A stretch of DNA of 43,202 nt from an uncultured Clostridia bacterium (GCA_934647305.1 CAKUFI010000017.1:1-43202), one strand, 5' to 3'. Positions 1 through 8,338 are shown, counted from the stretch's first letter. Notes: generated by a model not told the origin, from the letters alone. Translations and numbers: made by a program.

Positions 1-1073
1 ACATAGACGTCGCCGTTCGCGTCGTTTTCATACGCCGTTGTGAGCAGACCGGACGCCTGCGGATAGCCCTTTGTGGGTACGCGGTAGGCGATGGACATTG
101 CGCCGTCAAGGTCGATGACTGTGATGTTATGGCCGGAATACGCATCAAATTGGCTGCTGCCGGAGACGCCGACATAGGCCCGCCCATTGTAGACGACGGG
201 CGTCGAGGTGCTCATGGCGACTCTGGTTGTGCCGTTTTGCAGCTTGAGCGTCTGCTTCGAGTCAATCTTCCGCCCTGTCGCGTCCAGCTTGATCCGGATG
301 AACTCGCCGCCCTTGCTGGTCGCGTAGTAGGCATTGCTGCCGCTGTCATAGCAGATGGTGCTGCGCACGTCGCCGCAGATGCCGCCCACTTCGTCCAGCA
401 GCGCACCCGTGGCCGCGTCGAACAGCAGCACGCGGCCGGTCGACAGCACCGGCGAGGTCGAGTTCTGGCCGTCGTCCGTGCCCACGAGGAGGACGCCGTT
501 TTGGACGCATGCGCCCGCCCAGTCGAAGCCGCCGGCCTGCACGTGCCGCCAGGCGGCATATTTTGCTTCATTGCTGGCAGTTGGCCGCTCGTCCGCGATG
601 GGGATACAGACGAAGCTGGCGTCGCCGGTTTCGCTGTTCCAGAAGCCGGTGTAGGCATAGCCGTTTGAGACGGTAATGGGGCAGTTCGGCTGGCCTTTGA
701 GCGGGTCATGGTAGATCCAGAGGGATTCCAGCGAGTCGGCGTCGAACGCCTGCACCACGCCCTTCGCCAGTGCGACGAAGATCATGCCGTCCGCATAGGT
801 CGGGCCGTTGATGGAGAAGCTGGACGAACCGGCCATTTTCCCGGTTTTGATCGTTTCGCCCGTGTCCTTGTTGATGCGGTAGAGCGTACTTCCGGCGTAG
901 ACAATCAGCTCGTCGTTCACGAGGATCGGATTGCTGACCTGGCCGCCGCCCATGCTGCCGCTGCCGGTGGCCGAGGAGCCGAGATGGACGGCCCAGTAGA
1001 GCGTGCCTTCCGTCGCGGAGATGGGCGTGGGCGCGTCTGTGACGGCGTTGTTGCGGTTGCCGCCCGCGGCCAT
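1..1073 (-). CDS. PQQ-like beta-propeller protein, incomplete at both ends
   Basis: Reading the minus strand from 1073 to the window edge gives one uninterrupted frame of about 357 codons with no stop, so the C-terminus lies outside the window. The translation shows recurring propeller-blade segments (NPILVNDELIVYAG, NGYAYTGFWNS, NGVLLVGTDDG, NGRAYVGVSG) typical of PQQ-like/BamB-type beta-propellers, and it is Gly/Ser/Thr-rich like clostridial surface proteins. The ATG at 1071-1073 is a placeholder. No good ribosome site precedes it, and the same frame stays open above 1170 through a GC-rich hairpin cluster as low-complexity residues. No signal peptide is visible. Relatives I recall have a secretion signal and a longer first blade, so the 5' end appears cut off by the repeat cluster or by an assembly junction. 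Its ligand and role are unknown. Confidence 0.75.
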   Translation of the reverse strand, partial: MAAGGNRNNAVTDAPTPISATEGTLYWAVHLGSSATGSGSMGGGQVSNPILVNDELIVYAGSTLYRINKDTGETIKTGKMAGSSSFSINGPTYADGMIFVALAKGVVQAFDADSLESLWIYHDPLKGQPNCPITVSNGYAYTGFWNSETGDASFVCIPIADERPTASNEAKYAAWRHVQAGGFDWAGACVQNGVLLVGTDDGQNSTSPVLSTGRVLLFDAATGALLDEVGGICGDVRSTICYDSGSNAYYATSKGGEFIRIKLDATGRKIDSKQTLKLQNGTTRVAMSTSTPVVYNGRAYVGVSGSSQFDAYSGHNITVIDLDGAMSIAYRVPTKGYPQASGLLTTAYENDANGDVY

Positions 1074-1080
1074 CTGGCCG

Positions 1081-1360
1081 CGGGCGGCGCGGGGGCGAAA
1101 AAGCTCCGCTTTTTCCTCCCCCGGGCCCCCTCTGACGTTTGCCCGCCGACGACCGCAAGGCGGCTTAAAAAAGCAGCGCGCAGCGAGACGGACAAATCGG
1201 GCGGCCGCAGCCGCCCGTATCATGCGATTCCCCGCAGGGAATCGCTTCCTTGCAGGCCGTCAGGCCTGTGGGTGGGGTCTGGGGAGGCGCGCGCCGTTCA
1301 GGCCGCCCTCCCCAGCGAAGCGAAGAGCGGCGGCTTTGCCGCCGCTCTTCGACGTTCCTG
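1081..1360. repeat. GC-rich cluster of short perfect hairpins
   Basis: No gene is credible here. Several perfect inverted repeats follow one another: 1097-1115 (arm GAAAAAGC, loop TCC), 1224-1245 (arm GCGATTCCC, 4-nt loop) and 1321-1351 (14-bp arm CGAAGAGCGGCGGC, loop TTT). GGCGGC/GCCGCC is repeated around 1200-1216. The last hairpin lies 10 bp beyond the livF stop and could act as a 3'-end stabiliser or weak terminator for the liv operon, but no T-run follows it on the minus strand. A similar cluster ends the window at 42956-43202. Confidence 0.7.
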
Positions 1361-1361
1361 T

Positions 1362-2060
1362 TTAGCCTCCCAGGTACGCCTTGCGGATGTCGTCGCTCTG
1401 GCTAAGCTCCTCGCCGGTACCGGTGAGCACGATCTTGCCGGTTTCCAGCACGTAGGCGCGGTGCGCAACCTCGAGCGCCTTGCCGGCGTTCTGCTCCACC
1501 AGCAGGATGGTGGTGCCGCTGGCGTTGAGCTCCTTCACAATATCGAAGATCTGATCGACCAGTATGGGCGCAAGACCCATCGACGGCTCGTCCAGCATCA
1601 GCAGCTTGGGGTGGCTCATCAGCGCGCGGCCCATGGCCAGCATCTGCTGCTCGCCGCCGGAGAGCGTGCCGGCCACCTGCTTGCGGCGCTCCTTCAGGCG
1701 GGGGAAGCGGGTAAACACGTCGTCAATGTCCTCCTGCGAGAGCTTGCCGCGGGTAAACGCGCCCATCTCCAGGTTCTCCATGACGGTCATCTGCAGGAAG
1801 ATGCGGCGTCCCTCAGGAACCTGGGCCAGGCCCTTTCGCACGATGTTGTGCGGCTCGACATGGGTAATGTCCTGATCCAGGAAGGTGACGCTGCCGCTGC
1901 GGGGGCGCAGGATACCCGAAACGGTCTTTAGGATGGTGGACTTGCCCGCGCCGTTCGCGCCGATCAGCGCCACGACCTCGCCCTGATGCACCTCGAAGGA
2001 GGCGTCCTTGATGGCGTGGATTTGGCCGTAATAGACGTTCAGGTTGTTGACCTTCAGCAT
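1362..2060 (-). CDS. livF: Branched-chain amino-acid ABC transporter, ATP-binding protein LivF
   Basis: One of two ATPases that drive Leu/Ile/Val uptake from the cytoplasmic face of the LivHM channel. It shows Walker A GANGAGKST, the ABC signature LSGGEQQM and Walker B LLMLDEPSMGL. The ILLVEQNA switch region with its Gln-Asn is typical of LivF. It is 232 residues, normal for the family (about 235). I start at the ATG at 2058-2060, which has GGAAGGGAG about 10 bp upstream. A GTG at 2067-2069 overlapping the livG stop is possible but sits almost on the ribosome site. It is the last gene of the liv operon, with coding overlap or near-contact to livG. Confidence 0.95.
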   Translation of the reverse strand: MLKVNNLNVYYGQIHAIKDASFEVHQGEVVALIGANGAGKSTILKTVSGILRPRSGSVTFLDQDITHVEPHNIVRKGLAQVPEGRRIFLQMTVMENLEMGAFTRGKLSQEDIDDVFTRFPRLKERRKQVAGTLSGGEQQMLAMGRALMSHPKLLMLDEPSMGLAPILVDQIFDIVKELNASGTTILLVEQNAGKALEVAHRAYVLETGKIVLTGTGEELSQSDDIRKAYLGG

Positions 2061-2065
2061 GCCGC

Positions 2066-2893
2066 TCACGCTCCCTTCCGGCCCAGGTAGGCCTCGATAA
2101 CCTGCTCATTGGACTTGATCTCGTCCGGGGTACCCTTGGCGATCACGCGGCCGTAGTTGAGCACGCAGATGCCCTCGCAGATGCCCATGACCAGGTTCAT
2201 GTCGTGCTCGATCAGCATGACGGCGATATTGAAGTTGTCGCGCATCTTGCGGATGTTCTCCATCAGCTCGGCGGTCTCGGACGGGTTCATGCCGGCGGCC
2301 GGCTCGTCGAGCAGGATGATGGAGGGGTTGGTGGCCAGGGCGCGCACGATTTCCAGCTTGCGCTGCTGGCCGTAGGGCAGGCTGCCCGCCTCTTCCTTAT
2401 AGTGCGCCTCCATGCCGAACGCGGAGAGCAGCTCGAGCGCGCGCTCGTCGGCCCGCTTTTCCTCGCGGCGGTAGCGGGGCGTGCGGATGAGGGAGTCCAT
2501 CAGGTTGTACTTCATGTGATGGAACAGCCCCACCTTCACGTTGTCCAGCACCGACATGTTGGAGAACAGGCGGATGTTCTGGAAGGTGCGCGCCACGCCC
2601 ATGCGGTTGACCTGGTCGACCGACTTGCCCTGTGTGGAGTTGCCGTTGAGCAGGATGGAGCCGCGGGTGGGCTGATAGACGTTGGTCAGCAGGTTAAACA
2701 CGGTGGTCTTGCCGGCGCCGTTGGGGCCGATCAGGCCGGCGATTTCGGTCTTGCCGACGGTGAGGTTGAAGTCGTCCACGGCGGTCAGGCCGCCGAAGTC
2801 GATGCCAAGATGGCGGATGTCCAGCACCGGCGTATAGGGCAGGTCGCGCGCCGGAACGATGGCCTTGCTCGGATACGGAACCATTTTGTTCAT
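2066..2893 (-). CDS. livG: Branched-chain amino-acid ABC transporter, ATP-binding protein LivG
   Basis: Second ATPase of the branched-chain amino-acid importer, 275 residues. It shows Walker A GPNGAGKTT, a Q-loop segment ARTFQNIRLF, the family-specific degenerate signature LPYGQQRKLEI and Walker B IILLDEPAAGMNP. The NPSE tail and the LIEHDMNLV switch His are characteristic of LivG. There is an N-terminal extension of about 20 residues (PYPSKAIVPARDL) before the usual start of the fold. The ATG overlaps the livM stop as ATGA (2890-2893), with AAGGAAGG upstream, so translation is probably coupled. Confidence 0.95.
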   Translation of the reverse strand: MNKMVPYPSKAIVPARDLPYTPVLDIRHLGIDFGGLTAVDDFNLTVGKTEIAGLIGPNGAGKTTVFNLLTNVYQPTRGSILLNGNSTQGKSVDQVNRMGVARTFQNIRLFSNMSVLDNVKVGLFHHMKYNLMDSLIRTPRYRREEKRADERALELLSAFGMEAHYKEEAGSLPYGQQRKLEIVRALATNPSIILLDEPAAGMNPSETAELMENIRKMRDNFNIAVMLIEHDMNLVMGICEGICVLNYGRVIAKGTPDEIKSNEQVIEAYLGRKGA

Positions 2894-3888
2894 GCGCGGG
2901 CACCTTCCTTCTTCACCTTTTTGGCGATCATTTTAGCCAGGGAACGGTAGTTGAGCTTGCTCTTGATAGTGGCGAAGCGCGGCGAGGAGTTGATCAGCAT
3001 CATGGCGATCAGCACGATGGAGTAGATCAGCATGCGGTAATCGCTCAGCGCGCGCAGCGACTCGGGCAGCACGTAAATGATGATGGCCGCGATGATCGAG
3101 CCGCGGATCGAGCCCAGGCCGCCCAGCACGACGATGACCAGGATTTCAATGGACATGTTGTAGTCGAAGGTGCTGGCGGTCAGGCTGGCCAGGTTGTGGC
3201 CGTACAGCACGCCCGCCACGCCCGCGAAGAACGCGGCGACCACGAAGGACATGAGCTTGAAGTAGGTCAGGTTGATGCCGGTCGCCTCGGCCGCGATGCG
3301 GTTATCGCGCATGGCGGTGATGGCGCGGCCGTGCTTGGAATCCATGAGGTTGGTGGCCACCACGATGGTAATCATGGCCACGATGAAGGCGACCAGGAAG
3401 GTCGAGTCGCGGGGAGTGCCCTTCAGGCCCGCCGCGCCGCCGGTGAAGTTCAGGTTGATGATGACCGAGCGGATGATTTCGCCGAAGGCCAGCGTCACGA
3501 TGGCCAGGTAGTCGCCCTGCAGTCTCAGCGCGGGAACGCCGATGACGATGCCGAACAGCGCCGCCACCAGGCCGCCCACCAGCATGGCCAGCGGGAAGCG
3601 GATCGCGGTGGGCAGGACCTCCTGCGTGTAAATCGCGAACAGACAGCCGCTGTACGCGCCGACCGACATGAAGCCCGCGTGGCCCAGCGTCAGCTCGCCC
3701 AGGAAGCCCACGGTGATGTTCAGGGAGACCGCCAGGATGACGTTGATGCAGATGGGAACCATCATGCGCTGCAGATGGCGGCTGGCCTGACCGGTCTGAA
3801 TCATGGTGTAAAGGATCGCGAAGGCAATCAGACACATGCCGTAGGTGATCAGCTTGCTGCGCGTGGATTTGCTCATTTTCTTCTTCAT
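2890..3888 (-). CDS. livM: Branched-chain amino-acid ABC transporter, permease LivM
   Basis: Membrane subunit of the importer, about 332 residues with roughly 10 hydrophobic segments. The stretch GFLGELTLGHAGFMSVGAY is the classic LivM/LivH N-terminal signature, and the cytoplasmic loop GRAITAMRDNRIAAEATGI contacts the ATPases. The C-terminus is Lys-rich (KMIAKKVKKEGARA), as is common on the cytoplasmic face. I choose the ATG at 3886-3888 because AGGTGA lies about 6 bp upstream. A GTG at 3895-3897 is also in frame but lacks a spaced ribosome site. It begins 9 bp after the livH stop and its end overlaps livG. Confidence 0.94.
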   Translation of the reverse strand: MKKKMSKSTRSKLITYGMCLIAFAILYTMIQTGQASRHLQRMMVPICINVILAVSLNITVGFLGELTLGHAGFMSVGAYSGCLFAIYTQEVLPTAIRFPLAMLVGGLVAALFGIVIGVPALRLQGDYLAIVTLAFGEIIRSVIINLNFTGGAAGLKGTPRDSTFLVAFIVAMITIVVATNLMDSKHGRAITAMRDNRIAAEATGINLTYFKLMSFVVAAFFAGVAGVLYGHNLASLTASTFDYNMSIEILVIVVLGGLGSIRGSIIAAIIIYVLPESLRALSDYRMLIYSIVLIAMMLINSSPRFATIKSKLNYRSLAKMIAKKVKKEGARA

Positions 3889-3897
3889 GCCAGTCAC

Positions 3898-4776
3898 CTA
3901 CACTTTCTCAGAAACTTTCTTGCCCAGCAGGCCGGTGGGCTTGACGATCAGCACCACGATCAGCACCGCGAACACAATCGCGTCGGACAGTTCGGTGGAG
4001 ATGTACGCCTTGGCCAGGTTCTCGATCAGGCCCAGCAGGATGCCGCCCAGCATGGCGCCGGGAATCGAGCCGATGCCGCCGAACACGGCCGCGACGAACG
4101 CTTTGATGCCGGGCATCGAGCCGGTGTACGGGCCGACGTAGATGTAGGTCGCGCCGTAGAAAATGCCCGCAACGGCGGCCAGCGCCGAGCCGATGGCGAA
4201 GGTGATCGAAATGGTGCGGTTGACGTTGATGCCCATGAGCTCGGCGGCGTCCTTGTCCTCGGACACGGCGCGCATCGCCTTGCCGGTTTTGGATTTATTG
4301 ATGAACACGGTCAGGGCGATCATGATGACCATGGTCACAAGCAGCGTGACCAGCGATTCGCCCTTGATCGTGAGCGCTCCGATTTTCAGCGCGGGAACGG
4401 TAATGATCGGGGGGAAAGAACGCTTCGTGGAGCCGAACATCAACAGCGCGATGTTCTGCAGCAGGTAGCTCACGCCGATTGCGGTGATCAGTACCGACAG
4501 GGGCGAGGCCTTACGCAGCGGCTTGTAGGCCACGCGCTCGATGACCACGCCCAGAAGAACGCACATCACGACGCCAGCGAGTACGCCGACGATGGGCGGG
4601 AAATTCAGGGTTGTGATGGTGATCAGCACGGTGTACGCGCCGACCATGATGATGTCGCCATGGGCGAAGTTCAGCATCTTGGCGATGCCGTAGACCATGG
4701 TGTAGCCCAGCGCGATCAGGGCGTAGATACTGCCCAGGCTCAGCCCGCTGATGATGTTTGAGATGAAGCTCAGCAT
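3898..4776 (-). CDS. livH: Branched-chain amino-acid ABC transporter, permease LivH
   Basis: Second membrane subunit, about 292 residues with 8 to 9 hydrophobic segments. Family signatures are visible: GLSLGSIYALIALGYTMVYG at the N-terminus, LNFAHGDIIMVGAY, the loop GKAMRAVSEDKDAAELMGI that docks the ATPase, and GGIGSIPGAMLGGILLG. The ATG at 4774-4776 has GGGAG 12 bp upstream. A TTG at 4786-4788 is an alternative start but lies right against that site. It is separated from livJ by a 281-bp spacer containing a strong hairpin, which suggests different mRNA levels for the binding protein and the membrane complex. Confidence 0.94.
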   Translation of the reverse strand: MLSFISNIISGLSLGSIYALIALGYTMVYGIAKMLNFAHGDIIMVGAYTVLITITTLNFPPIVGVLAGVVMCVLLGVVIERVAYKPLRKASPLSVLITAIGVSYLLQNIALLMFGSTKRSFPPIITVPALKIGALTIKGESLVTLLVTMVIMIALTVFINKSKTGKAMRAVSEDKDAAELMGINVNRTISITFAIGSALAAVAGIFYGATYIYVGPYTGSMPGIKAFVAAVFGGIGSIPGAMLGGILLGLIENLAKAYISTELSDAIVFAVLIVVLIVKPTGLLGKKVSEKV

Positions 4777-5057
4777 GTCTTTTGTCAACTCCCGTCATAT
4801 TCGGCAGCCCGGCCTTCACGAAGGAAGCGCCAGGCGTGCTCCGGCGGCTTCAGCCGCAGTCGCAGTGGTTCAGGCGCCGCCGGAACACCATGGCGCCGTG
4901 CGTTGGCTTGGCGCGCGCCGGCAGTTCACTCACTTTGAACCGCCGGCGGCGCGTTTTTTAACGAGGCCTGACGAAGTCTCGCCGGGCGTTCTTTTTCTGC
5001 AGCGGCCTTACATATTATCAGGCGGCGGCAGGTGCTTTCCGGGAAGGATTCCGGGGA
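4777..5057 (-). other. livJ-livH spacer with long GC hairpin
   Basis: No gene is seen. A large inverted repeat spans about 4910-4953: GCGCGCCGGC plus GTTC pairs with GAAC plus GCCGGCGGCGCG, with small bulges. A run of six T follows on the plus strand (4954-4959). Transcription comes from the minus strand, so the T-run precedes the hairpin there and it is not a classic terminator for the operon. A role in mRNA processing or in stabilising the livJ transcript is an inference from its position after a binding-protein gene. Other GC palindromes fill 4825-4905. Confidence 0.5.
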
Positions 5058-6194
5058 TTATTCGGCGGCGTAGACGGTGTAGACGCCATCCTTGATGACG
5101 ACGGCGTTGGCGGTCTTGCTGACCTCGCCGTCCTCGCCCCAGGTCATGGTGCCGGTCAGGCCGTTGACGGTGATGGTGGTCATGGCGGCGATCACCTTTT
5201 CGTTGAAGTCGGCGTCGCCGGGCTTCGCGCCGGAAGCCTCGACAGCGGCCTTGACGACGTAGATGGCGTCATAGCCGTCGGCGGCGAACTGGTCGGGGGT
5301 TTCGCCGTACGCTTCCTTATACTTGGTGACGAAGGAGACGGTCAGGTCGTCCTGCGCGTCGGCGGCGAAGGGGGTCAGCAGCATCACGCCTTCGCAGGCG
5401 TCCTTGTTCTCCTCGCCGATCTTGGTCACGATGCCGTCCAGGCCGTCGCAGCCGAAGAAGGTGGTCTTCAGGCCGGCGCTCTTGGCCTGGGTCAGGATGT
5501 AGGCGGCCTCCTGAGCGTAGATGGGCAGGAAGACCAGCTCGGCGCCCGCGTCGGCGCAGGCCTGAATCTGCACGGAGAAGTCGGTGTTGGACTGATTGGT
5601 GAAGGCCTGCTTGGTCACGATCTCCAGGCCCTTCACGGCCGCCTCGGCCTCGAAGTTGTCGGTGATGCCGACCGAGTAGTCGTTGGACTTGTCATAGATG
5701 ATGGCGACCTTCTTGGCGATCTCGTGGTCGGCGATGAAGTCGGCGGACAGAACGCCCTGATAGGGGTCGGTGAAGCAGACGCGGAAGCAGTTGGGATACT
5801 GCACGCACTCCTTCATGGAGGCGGTGGTGGCCAGCATCAGGATGCCGTCCGCCTGGCTCTCAGTGGCCAGGTCCAGGCAGCAGCCGCTCAGCGTGGAGCC
5901 GATCGAGCAGTCCATGCCCTCGTCCATCAGCACGTTGTAGGCGTTGACAGCGGTTTCGGGATCGCCCGCATCGTCCTCCATCAGGAACTTGACCTGCATG
6001 CCGGCAATGCCGCCGGCTGCGTTGATTTCTTCCGCGGCGATTTCAGCGCCGCGCTTCATCGAAAAACCGTAGTTCGCATAGTCGCCGGTCAGCGGGCCCG
6101 TGGCGCCGATGACGATGGTCTCTTCAGCGCTGGCGGTCATGCAGCACATGAAGATCATGGCGAACGCGAGAATCATGCTCAAGGTCTTTTTCAT
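5058..6194 (-). CDS. livJ: Branched-chain amino-acid ABC transporter, substrate-binding protein LivJ
   Basis: Extracytoplasmic receptor that captures Leu/Ile/Val (or a related amino acid) for LivHMGF. It is 378 residues, a normal size. An N-terminal signal peptide (MKKTLSMILAFAMIFMC, cleavage probably after TASA) is followed by the family opening IVIGATGPLTGDYANYG. Further on are EEINAAGGIAG and DAIYVVKAAVEASG. The signal lacks a lipobox, so the protein is predicted to be released rather than lipid-anchored. GGAGGA sits 8 bp before the ATG. It is the first gene of the liv operon proper; a small ORF and a terminator lie just upstream. Confidence 0.95.
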   Translation of the reverse strand: MKKTLSMILAFAMIFMCCMTASAEETIVIGATGPLTGDYANYGFSMKRGAEIAAEEINAAGGIAGMQVKFLMEDDAGDPETAVNAYNVLMDEGMDCSIGSTLSGCCLDLATESQADGILMLATTASMKECVQYPNCFRVCFTDPYQGVLSADFIADHEIAKKVAIIYDKSNDYSVGITDNFEAEAAVKGLEIVTKQAFTNQSNTDFSVQIQACADAGAELVFLPIYAQEAAYILTQAKSAGLKTTFFGCDGLDGIVTKIGEENKDACEGVMLLTPFAADAQDDLTVSFVTKYKEAYGETPDQFAADGYDAIYVVKAAVEASGAKPGDADFNEKVIAAMTTITVNGLTGTMTWGEDGEVSKTANAVVIKDGVYTVYAAE

Positions 6195-6256
6195 GGGGAT
6201 TCCTCCATTTTCTCTGGCGTCCCGTAGTCTCGGGAGGCCGTAATTTTATATAAAAA

Positions 6257-6279
6257 CGGCACCGCTGAGTGCGATGCCG
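6257..6279 (-). terminator. Rho-independent terminator between small ORF and livJ
   Basis: On the minus strand, CGGCATCGC pairs with GCGGTGCCG (9 bp with one G-T pair) around the loop ACTCA. Five T then follow immediately, continuing as TTTTTATAT. It lies 18 bp after the stop of the ORF at 6297-6572 and about 60 bp before livJ, so it could end the small transcript or attenuate read-through into liv. Confidence 0.75.
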
Positions 6280-6296
6280 CTTCTATATCAAGCGTG

Positions 6297-6572
6297 TTAC
6301 TGCATCCATTGCACTTCAGCCATCTTCCATGAACCCCATACCAGCAGGCTAATCAGCAGGCCGACTACGACGTGCTGCAGGCACAGTCGCAGGGTCATAA
6401 TGGATACAACGATGGCGATAATAACAAAGAAGGATACCGCATGGGCATCCTTCAGGGACAGGGCGAAACGGGCGCAGGGAGTGCTCTCGCAGGCACAAGA
6501 ACAGGACCGCGTGTCGGAAGCGGCAGCGGTACAGGGAGTCGCAGTGAACTGATTCGCGAACTGCTTTTTCAT
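6297..6572 (-). CDS. Small Cys-rich membrane protein or long leader ORF ahead of liv operon
   Basis: A 91-residue product I do not recognise. The ATG at 6570-6572 has AAGGAG about 9 bp upstream, and a consensus promoter lies 38 bp before it, so it is very likely expressed. The N-terminal half is polar and Cys-rich (CTAAASDTRSCSCACESTPC, five Cys in about 20 residues). The C-terminal half has one or two hydrophobic stretches rich in Val, Ile and Leu (FFVIIAIVVSIM, VVVGLLISLLVWG). An intrinsic terminator follows directly, and then livJ. It could be a single-pass membrane protein with a metal- or thiol-binding N-terminus. It could also be an unusually long regulatory leader whose branched-chain codons sense amino-acid supply. 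The sequence alone does not decide. Confidence 0.6.
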   Translation of the reverse strand: MKKQFANQFTATPCTAAASDTRSCSCACESTPCARFALSLKDAHAVSFFVIIAIVVSIMTLRLCLQHVVVGLLISLLVWGSWKMAEVQWMQ

Positions 6573-6609
6573 GACTGACCGCTCCTTCCGTTTGGATTTC
6601 ATGGCTGAA

Positions 6610-6638
6610 AGTATAGTCTAACCCGGACGTTTTGTCAA
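6610..6638 (-). promoter_or_regulatory. Consensus sigma-A promoter of small ORF / liv region
   Basis: On the minus strand TTGACA (6638-6633), a 17-bp spacer and TATACT (6615-6610). It drives the 91-residue ORF and possibly liv by read-through. This is among the best promoter matches in the window. Confidence 0.8.
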
Positions 6639-6639
6639 G

Positions 6640-7038
6640 CGCTTTTCTAAAAAAACTCGAGCGGATATATGAGCTCCTTTCATGGTATATTCACGGATTT
6701 GCATGGAAACCCGCGTTTTTTAAGATTCGCGCTCATCTATCTATGAGCAAGTCGCATATTTTAACATGGCTCAAATGCGTCCTCCGGTGAAAAGTGCATG
6801 AAAATCCATGCTCACTGGCCGATGTTTCAGGCATTTCATTGAGCGATGCGCACAGAAAACCACCGTTTCTGTTTCATGCGTATATGAGCGTCTCTTCATC
6901 TTCTCATAAACCGCGCTTCGCGGACGCCTGAACGGGTGTGCTTCACGATCTTTCTCATGCCCGCGTTCGGACTTATTCAGATGTTCTGCGCGCTTTATAT
7001 TGCATTGTTCGGAATTGCGCCGTTCTTCCGCGCGCCGG
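6640..7038. other. AT-richer intergenic region without a recognised gene
   Basis: About 400 bp between two divergent promoters, lower in GC than its surroundings. No convincing ORF is present. The heptamer TATGAGC occurs near 6668, 6742 and 6885; one copy is the right half of an inverted repeat around 6731-6748 (GCTCAT, six bases, ATGAGC). These could be operator sites for the divergent promoters. That is inference only. Confidence 0.35.
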
Positions 7039-7067
7039 TTGACAAGCGGCCTAAAAGGCGGTATAGT
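7039..7067 (+). promoter_or_regulatory. Consensus promoter of aldo/keto reductase gene
   Basis: TTGACA at 7039-7044, a 17-bp spacer and TATAGT at 7062-7067, 26 bp before the start codon of the next gene. Confidence 0.8.
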
Positions 7068-7092
7068 GTTCACAGTGAAGGAGGGATCCACG

Positions 7093-8109
7093 ATGAAAAC
7101 GGTCAAACTGGGACGAACCGGCCTGGTCGTGAACCGCAACGGCTTCGGCGCGCTGCCTATTCAGCGGGACAGCAAGGAGGAAGCGGTGCGCCTGCTGAAA
7201 AAGGCGTACGACCACGGCATTCGCTTTTTCGACACGGCGCGCGCCTATACCGACAGCGAGGAAAAGGTGGGCGAAGCGCTTTCGCCCGTGCGCAGCCAGG
7301 TGATTCTGGCGACCAAGACCCACGCGCAGACCCCCGAGGCCTTCCGAAAGGATCTTGAGACCAGCCTGCGCCTGCTCAAAACCGACTACATCGATATTTA
7401 TCAGTTCCACATGGCCTCCTACTGCCCCCGCCCGGGCGACGAGACCGGCCTGTACGACTGCATGCTCAGGGCGCGCGAGGAGGGCAAAATCCGCTTCATC
7501 GGCCTGACCGCCCACTCGGCCGATGTGGCGCGCGAGGCGGTGGAAAGCGGCCTGTACGACACGCTGCAGTTCCCGTTCAGCTATCTGGCGGCCGACACCG
7601 ACGCACAGCTGGTTCGCCTGTGTGCCGAAAAGGACGTGGGCTTCATCTGCATGAAGGCGCTGGCGGGCGGCCTGATCACCCGGTCGGACGCGGCCTACGC
7701 CTATCTTGCCCAGTTCGAGAACACGCTGCCCATCTGGGGCGTGCAGCGCGAGCGCGAGCTGGACGAGTTCCTCTCCTATCAGGAAAAGGAGCCGGTCATG
7801 ACCGACGAAATCCGCGAGCTGATCGCGCGCGACCGCAGGGAACTGGCCGGGGATTTCTGCCGCGGCTGCGGCTACTGCCTGCCCTGCCCCGCCGGCATCC
7901 CCATCCCCACCGCCGCCCGCATGTCGCTGCTTCTGCGCCGCGCGCCGGTCGCCGGCAGTCTGTCGCCTGACATGCAGGCGCAGATGGCGCGCATCGATCA
8001 CTGCATCAACTGCCGCCACTGCGCCGATCACTGCCCCTACCACCTGGACACGCCCGCGCTGCTGCGCAAAAACTATGAGGACTACAAGACGTTTCTCGCG
8101 AAGCAATAA
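7093..8109 (+). CDS. Aldo/keto reductase with C-terminal 4Fe-4S ferredoxin motifs
   Basis: 338 residues in two parts. Residues 1 to about 245 form an aldo/keto reductase barrel with the catalytic tetrad visible: Asp and Tyr in FFDTARAYTDSEEKVG, Lys in LATKTHA and His in YQFHMASY. The C-terminal part carries two cysteine clusters, CRGCGYCLPCP and the textbook CX2CX2CX3CP (HCINCRHCADHCP), for one or two 4Fe-4S clusters. Such fusions are common in anaerobes and are thought to link NAD(P)H or ferredoxin to carbonyl reduction; the substrate cannot be read from sequence. The start at 7093 is set by GGAGGG 8 bp upstream and by the TTGACA/TATAGT promoter. It appears to be a single-gene transcript. 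Confidence 0.9.
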   Translation: MKTVKLGRTGLVVNRNGFGALPIQRDSKEEAVRLLKKAYDHGIRFFDTARAYTDSEEKVGEALSPVRSQVILATKTHAQTPEAFRKDLETSLRLLKTDYIDIYQFHMASYCPRPGDETGLYDCMLRAREEGKIRFIGLTAHSADVAREAVESGLYDTLQFPFSYLAADTDAQLVRLCAEKDVGFICMKALAGGLITRSDAAYAYLAQFENTLPIWGVQRERELDEFLSYQEKEPVMTDEIRELIARDRRELAGDFCRGCGYCLPCPAGIPIPTAARMSLLLRRAPVAGSLSPDMQAQMARIDHCINCRHCADHCPYHLDTPALLRKNYEDYKTFLAKQ

Positions 8110-8145
8110 ATCCGATTTATCGCAATAAAAAGATTTTTTATGAAA

Positions 8146-8188
8146 GCCGCCCCAGACGCCGCCTGTAAATCGTCCGACGGGCGGTTTT
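8146..8188 (+). terminator. Probable terminator after aldo/keto reductase
   Basis: CCGCCC pairs with GGGCGG across a 30-nt loop and is followed by TTTTTC. It lies 37 bp beyond the stop. The long loop makes this a modest call. Confidence 0.45.
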
Positions 8189-8245
8189 TCATGCACATTA
8201 TAAACAGGATTTATCGAACCCCAATGAAACAGAATCGAAAATCAC

Positions 8246-8274
8246 TTGATTCTTTTGTTAGTCTCCGCTATCAT
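8246..8274 (+). promoter_or_regulatory. Promoter of MATE exporter gene
   Basis: TTGATT at 8246-8251, 17 bp, TATCAT at 8269-8274. An in-frame ATG at 8246 lies inside this promoter, which argues for the later start at 8339. Confidence 0.65.
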
Positions 8275-8338
8275 AAAACTGAAAATAAGACGCAGGCTCG
8301 TCCCGGCGGGCCGCGTTTTCGCGGAGGGAAGCATCGAA

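Noticed and set aside
3196..4761. Long plus-strand open frame across livM and livH
   Set aside because: Low-complexity Asp/His/Gln-rich translation antisense to two unmistakable permeases, with no ribosome site.
8246..8338. Earlier ATG of the MATE gene at 8246
   Set aside because: It lies inside the TTGATT/TATCAT promoter and has no ribosome site; ATG 8339 has GGAGGG at the right distance.
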